64,000 nucleotides of DNA from Marchantia polymorpha subsp. ruderalis (Eukaryota; Streptophyta; Marchantiopsida; Marchantiales; Marchantiaceae): positions 5,416,501 through 5,480,500 of the forward strand of contig AP031356.1 in assembly GCA_037833965.1 (NCBI GenBank). Reading direction: 5' to 3'. The notes beneath the pieces are model-generated. The model had not been told where the DNA came from. It ran no database searches and saw only the letters and a list, made by a program, of their open reading frames with translations. This document shows, piece by piece, positions 54,907 to 64,000 of the stretch (within the stretch, counting starts at the first letter, position 1; each line of letters begins with the position of its first letter). A program made the position numbers and the translations under genes.

Positions 54907-55016
54907 AAGTTTTTCTAGATGATATATTGATGTATAGCAAAAATTTGAGTGATCATAGAAGTCATTTATGAGAGGTACTTCAAGCTTTGTGAGACAATCA
55001 ATTGTATGCCAAAGCT
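54907..55016 (+). pseudogene. Family B RT fragment, ends at AAGCT target site
   Basis: VFLDDILMYSKNLSDHRSHL, a TGA, then EVLQALRDNQLYAKA. It stops at AAGCT (55012-55016), where a family A LTR begins. The missing continuation (SKCEFGKSEVDYLGH) lies at 36808 next to the other AAGCT. Confidence 0.82.
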
Positions 55017-58000
55017 TGTGGTAATCCACTTTTTGTTTTTGTGCGGAATTTAAACAATTGTGGAAAACAAGTACCGCGTCCGCAACTGTAAATAGTAATC
55101 GGTACATAAAATAGAGTGAAAAAGGAGGATCGCGGGTCACTGAGAATCTAGGAGTTGGGAGGGGCTAAGGCCGAGGTCTAGCGCCTTCGGTGCAGACGGT
55201 TCCTGCTGGGAGATCGCCTTCGGCGCCTTTGGCAACAGCTCCTTTGCTGAGGTGTCTCTAGCGATGCGCCCTCGGCGTAGACGCCTCCAGAGGAGATGTC
55301 GCTGAGGACTAAGGAAGCATGCGCGACGGACGCCTTCGTCTTAGGGAAAACGACCTCATCATTTTGTACGCCTTTGGCTGTAAGTTTCTTCGCCCCAACA
55401 CCTTCGGCACTAGCGCCGCCTTCGTCGATAGGTTTCGGCTTCGGCGTACGGAAGGCCTTCGCCTCTAGGATCCCCCTTCGGTAGAAAGATGCGCCTTAAG
55501 CGGAAGTAACAGGAGTTGTGTGTATTCGGCTTGAATGTCTTGAGTGGTGGAGGCTCCTTGGGATTTAAGCAAATTCGGGTCTGAGTAATCGGGTCAGTGA
55601 GTTGAGATGTATGCAATGCTGAGAAGTTTTCCCCTTGAAATATAAGTGTGGAATTGCAAGTGATTCCTACAGGTGTTGTTTGGAAAAGTTTCAGGCTGTG
55701 ACTGTGGTTACGCACTACTCTGCGGGTCTTCGGCTCTAGCTGGGTAGTGGCATTGGCCTAAGAAGTTGAACTCTTTAATAGAATGCTATTTTGTGACAAA
55801 TCGTGACTTTTGTGGTTGTTTCTGTCCTCGTGGGATCGGATCTGTACCATTATGCTCCATTTTGGTATTTGTTTGTCATTACAATTTCAGATGCGGAATG
55901 TAGCGCAGGAAGAAGAGGAAGTAGTGTTAGCTAACGAGGTCAATTCGGATCTGGAAGGCAAACAGCGGAGCTCACCTCAGTAGCGGAGGAAGCGGTCTTG
56001 AGGTCGGAAAGACTCACAGCCGAGAAAGAAGCGTCGAATCGGTGAGACTGCAGTAGCAGAGGAGCGGTTGCAGCGCACCGCCCTCATTGCGATGCGATCA
56101 CCCGACTTTCGGGCCCGATCGAAGATGAAGGCCAGGAGGTTGATTTTGCAAGAAGAAAGCAGCCACGAGAGTAGGAGGACACCGAGGAAGGAATGTCCTG
56201 GGCAAGAAGCAGGGCCAGCGGAGGAAGCGGCCAGGGAGAAGGAAGAGACGATGAGGAAGAAGTCCTACCTTGTAGAAGACATGTCGACTTCTGTCGAACA
56301 GTCGCAAGCTTTAAGGAGAGATAAGGGGAAAGCCATCTTGACTGAGGATGTTCCCTTGAGGCGAAGAGATGTCCATGTGGAGAGTACCTGGACAGAGTAA
56401 CCTCGGGAGCTGAGGTATTGACGGTGTCCTCAGACACTGAGGAGGACCCTGTGGCATTGGAGGAAGTTGCGACAAAGGCCGTAGAAGACGTGGCATCAGC
56501 CGAGAGTGGACCGCAGAAGGGGACCTCACCTCGGACCTCCACGGATACAATCATATTGGAGAAGGGTGAGGAACCCTCAGTAGAGGAGACACAGTCGCTA
56601 GCCTCGGGTGCCGCCGACGGTTGAGTTGCTCTTGTACCTCGATCGGAAGCGGGAGAAGTACATAGAGGGCAACCCCAGTGAATCCTATGTGGAGATAGTG
56701 CGCAACCAAATGCAGATTAAGAGAGAGATGGCGGTTGAGGTCGCCGCTAAGGAACGGAGGAGTCAGCCGACGAAAGCAAAGTACCAAGCACTTCAGAGGA
56801 AGTTGTCTGAGGAAGTTGAGAAGCGACGGAAGGGGGAGCAAGCTAGTGACAGTCTTCGTGATGATGTGGAGAGAGCTAAGTGCGCCAGCGTGGACCTTCT
56901 GAAGAGGTTTGAAGCCTGTAGAACCGCGTACGATGCTCAGTCATTAAAGGTAGATGAGCTGTAGGCTGCTGCGGAGGAAAAGAAGCGAGAGTACCAATTC
57001 AAGTTGGCGGTGAGTGCGAAGAAGCTATCCGAGTATGAATCTGCACGGATTTTGGATCTAGAGTTAATCAAAAAATTGGAGATGTAGTGTGGCGAATTGA
57101 GGACGCAACGGTCGCAAGCTGAAGAGCAGTTATGCGAGGTGGAAGCAAAATTGACGGAGGCCGAAGGGAAAAATCGGCAGTTATCATAAGAGACGCGTGA
57201 AGCCTTAACTGCATGAGTGGAGCGATGTTTGCGCGGGTACGTGTTGTGGCAGATCAAATCTCACAACGGGCTTCAGTTACGCGAGATTGAGCATCGTGAA
57301 GCCAAATTGATAGCGGGGAGCGGACGAAGGCACCGTCGGTTGTCCAAGAAGCTAGAGTTGTATCTTATCAGATCGTGCGATGCGGTAGCAAATCTAGAGG
57401 TAGAATTAGTAAACGTTTTGAAAGGATTAGGTTTAGAGCGGAAGTTAGAGGGAGCGGCAACTGTCAACTTTGGAGGCGTATGACCTGTTCGGTGCTCGCA
57501 CTGTAGCAGATGATAGTTTTGATAGTTAGGAATAAAGTAGTACAAGGCGTTGGCCTTGGGCGTCTTTTCTCAATTTAGGTTCTCAGTTCAGACTTATGTA
57601 TTCTCTGCGCGTTTTGTGAGTTGAATGTGTTGTTCACCGCGTAAGAGTGACTTCGGTTTGACGAAGGTATCGAATCCAAAGTAGGAGCCCCAATTTGAAT
57701 ATTCTGAAATAGCGTTTGGCTAGTGAAAGGATTTAAGCAAATTCATAATTGGCCGCTAGCTACAGGTCTTCTAGTGTACTTCTTGGGAAATTCTCCCCCT
57801 GAATCTTAAGTTGAGGTCCCGATCGACCTCTGAATTTTGCATTTACTTGTTTCAGGTGTGTTTGTGTGTATTACGCTGCATTGTGTGTCTTTTGAGTGAC
57901 CTCCGAGTCGAACACCTGCAGTATTTCTGGAATTAACAGTAGCCTAAGAATTCAAACTCCTCAATAGACTGTTAAGAACGTGACAATTGGTACTCTTTGT

Positions 58001-58069
58001 GTTGTTACTATCCTCGTGGGATCGGATCTTTACCATTATGCTCCAATTTGCTATTTATCTGTCATTACA
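55017..58069 (+). mobile_element. Family A copy IV (diverged, plus strand)
   Basis: Starts TGTGGTAATCCAC after AAGCT and ends GTCATTACA at 58069, where it abuts family B integrase. It contains GCC-rich sequence (55150-55510), a partial internal repeat of the LTR end (about 55510-55883), a diverged ORF-A C-terminal half, and a 3' non-coding part (57484-58069). That 3' part aligns with copy I (for example the CTCTGCGCGTTTTGTGAGTTGA block). Because an LTR-end-like CATTACA also occurs at 55883, it could be read as LTR plus internal region. Confidence 0.55.
56068..57483 (+). pseudogene. ORF-A copy IV, C-terminal half, diverged
   Basis: At 56608 the frame reads VELLLYLDRKREKYIEGNPS, then SYVEIVRNQMQIKREM, the counterpart of VPLLRYLDRK...SYVE in copies I-III. 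A coiled coil with several stops follows, then ERCLRGYVLWQIKSHNGLQL and SRRHRRLSKKLELYL-like sequence to 57483. The segment 56068-56400 is charged and may be the degraded middle region. No N-terminal domain was found. Confidence 0.6.
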
Positions 58070-58470
58070 GGAGATCATGTTTGGTTATCTACAACTAATT
58101 TGTCTCTTGTAAAAACACCAAACTTGAACTCTAGGGTTCATTGGTCCATTTTTGGTTTTAAAGCGTGTTGGTGAAGTGTCATACAAGTCGAAACTTCTGT
58201 CACATATGAAAATACATCCAGTATTTCATGTGTCACGATTGCGAAAACATGTACCACGACCCAAACACTTCACCAACCAACCAGCATCACCTCCTTTTCC
58301 AACCTTGATAGGAGATCATGAGGAGTTTGAGGTAGAAAAGATACTCAAGAAACGTATTCGAGGTCATAAGTATCCCAAAGTAGAGTATTTGATTTTATGG
58401 AAGGCTATCCATCATATGAATCAATTTGGGAACCAACTTAAAATTTAGCAAATGCACCTTTGATAGTTCA
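58070..58470 (+). pseudogene. Family B integrase C-terminus and chromodomain
   Basis: GDHVWLSTTNLSLV, then KRVGEVSYKSKLLSHMKIHP, VFHVSRLRKHVPRPKHF and the chromodomain start [20 protein letters not shown]. These match the minus-strand copy at 35081-35530. Frame changes occur near 58150 and after WKAIHH. It begins abruptly at 58070, at the family A end. Confidence 0.83.
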
Positions 58471-58523
58471 TGAGTTTGAACGTATGTGCAACGAGGACGT
58501 TGCATCTTAAAAGGAGGGAGGTT

Positions 58524-58875
58524 TGTAACCATCTTTAGTTAGTAAAAACTAAAGTAGAGGTTACTCTAAATGTTGACATAGATACTTTAGAGTACATTAG
58601 TCGCAGTTGCCACGTCAGCGATCCGTGTGCTTGTTAGGTAAGGATTGAGTGTGTTAGTTGGGAGCGCCACGTCAGCGATCCGTGTGCTTGTTACGGTTAT
58701 CCACCACGTCATCCATCCACTAGGAGTGGGTTGAATGGTGGGGATAACATCTTATCTCCTTGTACTTGTTGGTGAGAGCTATATAAGGGAGAGGAGAACC
58801 ATTGTTTGTATCTCTCATCTTCAGAGTTTACATTTCTCTCTTCGAGTGAACTTCTCTCTAAACCCTAGTGTTATA
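58524..58875 (+). mobile_element. Family B LTR (3' LTR of the plus-strand copy)
   Basis: Begins TGTAACCATC after a polypurine tract (AAAAGGAGGGAGG) and ends CTAGTGTTATA. A TATATAAG box lies at 58780-58787. Two 28-base direct repeats with a CACGTCAGC core lie at 58609-58636 and 58666-58693 in U3. Confidence 0.85.
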
Positions 58876-59531
58876 CTATGTGTGTGTGTATGTGAGTAGC
58901 ATATCGGCGATGTAGGATGTATGGTGATACGTATTCGAACGACAATTGTCATGTAGTTTTTTACTAAAAATAGTAGTTGGCCTAGGATTTTTGTTCCCAT
59001 AGGGTTTAAGGTCGATGACGACTCGAAGAACGTCAGTTCTTTGAGTCGAGCCTGTTAGTGTTGGGAGTTGTGCAACTGCCCGTAAGTGTCGACCTGGAAT
59101 CTCTTCAGAGTGGGTTGGGCTCAACTTATGTTTGTGACGGTGATGGTCTTACTGCCAGTGGGGTAGTTAAGACTTACGCGTTTTCCAGTGGGGAAAACTG
59201 CGTTTATTTCAGTTGTGGTACATTTGAATGTATACGCTCTCGTGTGCTATGTGTGTGTGTATGTGAGTAGCATGTAAGCAATGTAGAATGTATGGCGATA
59301 CGTATTTGCACGACAATTTGAAAAACTGTCAATTCTTCTAGTTGAGACTTTCAACATTGGTGTAGCTTTCAATAGATTGGCTATGATGTTCCCCTAGCAT
59401 CGGTCTTGATTTTCTGAGCTATGGAGTGAGCGTGGCTCGATTTGGTTTGAAGTTTGTGTTTGAAGCCAATGGGATTTGCACACAACATTTAAGTTGTGAT
59501 ACATTTGTGTATATGTACGCTTTTGTTTCAT
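58876..59531. repeat. Family E-type repeat, partly tandem
   Basis: A block CTATGTGTGTGTGTATGTGA, continuing into AGTAGCAT...GATACGTATT, occurs at about 58876-58955 and again at about 59230-59320. In reverse complement it occurs near 1890-1960 beside the family E gag. The block near 59018-59046 is the diverged hairpin also seen at 6292. It is probably LTR-derived. No gene is present. Confidence 0.55.
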
Positions 59532-59907
59532 TGTGGTAACCCACTTTTTGCTTTTGTGCGGAATTTAAAACAATTTTGGAAAACAGTACCGCAGCAGCCG
59601 TGTAAATGGTGATCGGTACATTTATGTGTGAAAATGGATAATCGCGGATCTCGCAGAATCCAGAAGTTGGGCGCAATGTCCGGAACAGGCGCCCGACCTG
59701 AACGATCGATTCTGAAGGAGTTTTCCTTCGGCGCAAGGCGCATAATCCGCCTTCGGCGCTAAGGGGATCCCTCAGAGTTTATGCAATTCACAACGCCTCG
59801 ACTTGCTCAGGATCTTGTTGGAAAGAGCTCGACGCGCTCGTTCTAACGAGCCCAAGAACGCTTGGAACGGATGAGGACTCAGGGAGCTGTGCGGGAGTTG
59901 ACAACAC
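59532..59907 (+). mobile_element. Family A LTR 5' end fragment
   Basis: TGTGGTAACCCAC start with the same about 375 bases as 54770 reading leftwards. It ends at GACAACA, head-on against the minus-strand family A copy III. Confidence 0.7.
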
Positions 59908-60574
59908 TTCCACTAGCTTGCTGCTAGCGTAGGAAACCCGGTTTGGACTGCCTACTTCGGATCGAAGTCACTCATACGCAGTGAACAACACTCTCAACTC
60001 ACAAAACGCGCAGAGAACACAGGTCCGCACTGAAGGACTCACTGAGAAACATTCCAGTAACACACCATAACAGTCTATTGAAGAGTTTGAATTCTTAGGC
60101 ACTTGTCATTCCCAGAAATACTACAGGGGTTACCTCACAGGCACCTGCTGCAGCGTAACCTGAATTTACAACCAAGGCTTACACGAAGTAGCAAAACTTC
60201 ACTTTGGCATTCAGGGGAAAAATCCCGAAGGAGTACAATCAGGAACAAACACTCGAAGGTGTAGGGGCGAAACTATTCAAGTTTCTAACTAGTCACTGGC
60301 TCTGAGCATCGGCAATCACCCGCAGGTGTAGATCTGAACTACTCAAGTCTCTAACCAATGTACTAGCTCTGAACATTCGGCCGAAGGCCTTCAGCTACAC
60401 AATGCGGATTGCTAAGGTGTAGCTCCTCGTGCGTGGTGACAGAACTAAGGACACAAACACGCAGAGAAAATGAGTTCTTGATCTGCACTTATGATGTTGG
60501 GAAAGATCACAAGGCAAGACGCCTTGAACTATTTTATACCTTCTAAGTCCTAACTAACACTACAGTGCACTATG

Positions 60575-63380
60575 CTATGCGCCTGCACGGAACCACGCAA
60601 CACTACACTCCGCAGAACCTGTGCTTCGCCTCCTACGCGACGGAGTGCCGCGCACTAACTCCCTACCCTGCCAGTCTTCCGCTCGACTGCGCAGTCCCAA
60701 ACGCTGCAACGCCGCGGACACCTCTGCCTCAAGGGTGGACATGGTATCCCGCGCCTTCGACAGAAAGGAATCTAACTTCTTCGCTACTCGCCGCCGACTC
60801 CTACTGTCACCTGCCAACAACCCGGCTGCACGAAGCTCTAACTCACGCAGTGTGAGTTTCTCCTGCGCCGCCACTTCACAGTGGGCGTAGCCCTTGAGAC
60901 AGTGGCCGACGCGCCTCGCCATCTCTTCCTTCGTGCGATCTGCCTCTCGCCTGCGATCATCTTCAATTACTACCAACTGTGATTCGGCCTCCGCACGCTG
61001 AGCTCTCAATTCCCCGCACTCCGACTGTAGCCTGCGGATTAAATCCTCATCCGCCTGTCGGGCGAGCTGACACTCCGCCAACAACCGCGTCTGTCGCACG
61101 AGCTCTTCTGACAGAACCTGATTCTGAGTCTTCTTAGAAATCAGTTCTTCTGTGGTCTTCACCACATCCCGGGTGAGCTCTTCCAGTCTCGCCTTCTTCA
61201 ATGTGTCGTAGTGGGTGTGCGACTTCCGCACGAGATTATACTGTCCCCACAAGCATTCATGCTTCTCCCGCAAATCCTTAAGTTCCCGGTCCACCCGAGC
61301 TAGCAGCTTGCTGGTGTGGACTTTAGTACGAGTCCGCCTGCGCACTAACTCGACGTAGGATCCAGGCTAGAGAGGATCTGCGTATTTATCAAATTTGCGA
61401 TCCAAGTACTTCAGCAGAGGTACTACCTGCTCACAGAGCGCCGCCGCCGGCGCTCCAACGATTTCCTCCTCCTCCTCGGTGTCTCCCGATCCCGACATTG
61501 CTTCCGTGGATTCTCCTTCGTCATCATCCGAGGGAAGGATTTCGGTCGCCATTGAGTGCGTTGGCGACTGGCCCGAGTGGGGCTGCGAGTGGTCTGCGGG
61601 TGTTGCCGCCGATGGCACTCTTGCAGCTTCGCTGCTCCCGCTAAAATGTCCAAGGCGGTGGGTGAATGTGGCCGTGCTACATCCCCATCATCCGCCTGCC
61701 GATCGTCGATCGTCTCCTCTTCGCCGCCGACGTCCGCCGCCGAAGGCGATCGAGCGGAATGTGTCTGCGCGGGGTGTAATTGCGCATCGCGCACTCGAAT
61801 TTCGTCTCGCGGACAGACAATCCGCTCCTCCGTAAGGTCCTGCGCGAGGGCTGCGTCTGGCCTGCGCGTAGGCGCAATTACCGGCGCCTGGTCCGCCGCA
61901 GGCGCAGCGCTGAAGGCGACAGAGCCGAAGACCGCTCGCCCGATGTACATGGCCCCGAAGGCCCTACCGCCGAAGGCGCATCTGCCGGCGGGCTACCCGC
62001 CGAAGGTGCGGTCTCCGCACGCTCCCTGCTAAAAACTCGATGGCCCGAAGGCCCTGGCGCCGAAGGCGCAAATCGCGGCGCGTTATACGCCGGAGGGTCT
62101 GGTCCCGAAGGCCCTTGACCCGAAGGCGGATGTTCCGCCGGCTCCTTCCCCTTCCTACGTTGTACCGGGGGTGAATCTCGCCTACTCGTAGGCGGCCGCC
62201 TGTGCGTAGGCGAACTTTCTCTGCCTACGCGTAGGCAGAGGTCCACGTCTGCTTGAGGTCGCCTGTCCGCTGGGAATCGCATGTGCGTAGGCGGAACACT
62301 CGTCCGCATCGCACGTGGTAACTCCGGAGGACCTTGTCCCGCAGGCCCCTGGCCCGAAGGCCGCCTCTCGTCCGCCGGAGGTGTAGCGTGGTCCGCCGCT
62401 CCTACTGACGTCCGCGCTCTCTCGATCATCTCCGGTGACGCACCTCCCTTCTCCGTGGCGATCGTCGCCGTGTCCGCGCTGCTGGCTGGTAACACAAGCC
62501 TGCGCACCTTCTGCTTCGGCCGGCTGCACACTTCGTGCAGTGGCCGCTGTCATATGGAAGCAGTGGGTTCTCGATGCTGCTCCTCCTCTGGTTCCTCTCT
62601 CCATCTCCGCTTCCGCGGCACTCTTGCTGCGGGTGTGCTTCTTCCCTCGTCCCGCCGGGTCGGCGGTGTAGAAGCTGGTGAATCCTCTGCATCGGTGTCG
62701 ACCTCGTTATCCCGCACATACTTCCCGGGATGGTCGACGGACAATGGCGGAAAGCAAGCGAGCTCCGCCGCGGTCAAACAGTTCCTCTGCCGATAGAAGT
62801 TTATCAAGAAAGGGGAGAGGTGATTGAGAGTTCACCCCTTCTCCTCGAAGGCGTGCTGTCGCATCACTTTATGTAGGATGCTCGCCCAGTGAACTGGAGC
62901 TCCGGCCAAGATGAGCTCCACAAAAGAAACCTGCCACAAGGTGGTGTATGAGGTGCGGTGTGGCTGCAGCAATTGCAGCAGCGCCGCCGCTACAGTTCGG
63001 CGGAAGCGATCTTTGTAGTCGCGGGTCTTGTACCCGTTCTTGGTAGACCTCTCCCGCTTGAACAATTCCACAAATTGCGCCTCGTCCTGCTTCGTCACCT
63101 TGACGCTCTCACTATCAAAGAGGAGGTACCCGTCGGTGCCGGCACACCTCCCCAATGCCTGCGCCCAATCGTGGACGGTCCACCGATCTACGTGCGGACG
63201 CAATCCGCGCGTAGGTCGTCGCTCCACGTCCAGCCATTCGCGTACCATGTCTACACAAATGTGATTCCATCCCCACAGCAAGAAATCAAGCTTTCTTGCA
63301 ATCAGCCGCTCCTCGAAAGCACGCAACCCGTTCTGTGGAAGCCAGAGCGGCAGCATCCGCAACCTGTTCAATCTTGACAT
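60575..63380 (-). pseudogene. ORF-A copy III, stops and frameshifts
   Basis: Start MSRLNRLRM at 63378-63380. The N-terminal domain is well kept: KLDFLLWGWNHICVDMVREW, GLRPHVDRW, ALGRCAGTDGYLLFD, YKTRDYKDRFRR, FVELILAGAPVHWA. A TGA at 62829-62831 precedes TLNHLSPFLINFYR, with another stop near 62550. The middle region is full of GPSG/APSA units and frame changes near 61.6-61.9 kb. The C-terminal frame (LCEQVVPLLKYLDRK; TAG at 61367-61369; long coiled coil; HCLKGYAHCEVAAQEKLTLR) runs to 60575. It is the copy with the longest unbroken coiled coil (61345-60575). Confidence 0.72.
61740..62310. repeat. GCC/GAAGGC and GCGTAGGCG palindrome-rich segment inside ORF-A III
   Basis: Dense CCGAAGGC(C/G) units and TACTCGTAGGCGG, TGTGCGTAGGCG and CTGCCTACGCGTAGGCAG palindromes occur within sequence that is coding-derived on the minus strand. 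The same units recur at 41100-41260, 53040-54370, 55150-55450 and 63780-64000. Confidence 0.8.
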
Positions 63381-64000
63381 TGCGTTCTTGAACTTTGCTT
63401 GCGCAACAACTCTCTCTCTGCTCTGCTCGAGCTTCTTGCTCCCTCTGCAAATTCTAATCTCCCTCAATTCCAAATCGCGCGCACTCAATTCTCTCTCAGT
63501 CCCCAAGTAATCCTCCGCGCGACGATGTCTAGAATGTTTAACAGCTAGCAGGTGGACGCGCGCAGCTCGCACTAGAAAATGAAATCGCAAATTCAAGAAT
63601 GGGGCGTCCTCCGTCTCCTGGTCGAAGGTCATGGTCGGCTCTCGGTCGTGAAGGTCGAATCACTTGATGGCCGCGCCGGCTCCGCGCTATAACGGCCTCC
63701 TCTCTCACGCGCGGCTTAACGCTCCGCCGACGCCGACTTAACTCACACGTTCGAATTGGCAATTTGAACTCCGCTAGCGTACTACGCCGCGGACATGGGT
63801 GCGCAGCGCCGAAGGCGGATTTCTCGCCTTGCGCGCTACACTCGTTTGTACTAATCTCTGGCCAATCCCTCTCCGCCGAAGACGATCATCCGCGCATCGG
63901 ACAAAAGTTGAACTCCCTTCTGCGTAGCCGGAATCTCCGCCGGCGCGGAACTTCATCTGCCTGTGTGTAGGCGCTCGCCTACGCGTAGGCGAATTCCGTC

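Larger units (their letters stand above)
54541..55508. repeat. Right arm of imperfect inverted duplication
   Basis: Reverse-complement partner of 41217-41735, with a 446-base block (55001-55446) not present on the left. That block contains the AAGCT target site and a family A LTR start. Confidence 0.85.
59908..64000 (-). mobile_element. Family A long LTR, copy III, running off the window
   Basis: A 3' non-coding part (about 59908-60570) matches copies I and II, and ORF-A (60575-63380) follows. Then comes a leader with GCC palindromes that continues past the window end. The true LTR end is replaced by the fragment at 59532-59907. Confidence 0.6.

Overview
The window is nuclear DNA of a land plant, most likely a liverwort close to Marchantia polymorpha. 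Three plant genes are open in single long frames. Plant-type LTR retrotransposons with tRNA-Asp and tRNA-Met primer sites fill most of the right half. Between them lies a broken copy of CCaMK, the calcium/calmodulin-dependent kinase of the common symbiosis pathway. M. polymorpha is known to have lost arbuscular mycorrhiza together with this pathway. The species call is an inference from these facts; no database search was possible.

Gene islands. A small acidic protein with a MEA1-like C-terminus lies at 265-840 (-). A voltage-gated proton channel lies at 14050-14835 (+). A GH2 mannosylglycoprotein endo-beta-mannosidase lies at 15971-18829 (-). The CCaMK pseudogene covers 21362-24340 (-). A plastid FAD4-type phosphatidylglycerol desaturase lies at 28722-29750 (-). 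A wrecked nepenthesin-like aspartic protease lies at 11134-11705 (+). These genes are not an operon and show no shared pathway, apart from general membrane, pH, glycan and lipid housekeeping.

AT-rich deserts (about 6.4-10.4, 25.1-28.0 and 31.0-34.5 kb) contain very old, transition-mutated transposons. They include a hAT transposase, a copia RNase H scrap, and a faded Ty3 chromovirus with a faded LTR nested inside it. GC-richer copies of the last two families are present elsewhere in the window, so the decay can be followed directly.

Right half (34.5-64 kb). This is a nest of three LTR families. Family B is a chromovirus with LTR TGTAAC...GTTACA. Family C is Athila/Tat-like with LTR TGTAAGACC...GGTAACA and a tRNA-Asp-like primer site. 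Family A is also Athila/Tat-like, with LTR ends TGTGGTAACCCAC...GTGGGTTATTACA and a tRNA-Asp primer site. Family A is the most unusual object here. Its apparent LTR is about 4.5-5.6 kb long and seems to carry its own sense-strand ORF of about 840 codons (called ORF-A here). ORF-A has a conserved W-rich N-terminal domain that I do not recognise, a Pro-Ser-Ala repeat region built from a palindromic DNA repeat, and a C-terminal coiled coil. Four diverged copies (I-IV) are present. Nonsense mutations in these elements are strikingly often TAG, several at positions where a sister copy has Gln, as expected from deamination of methylated CAG (CHG) sites. An imperfect inverted duplication (41.2-41.7 versus 54.5-55.5 kb) brackets the central nest.

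No rRNA, tRNA gene, CRISPR array or prokaryotic feature was found.
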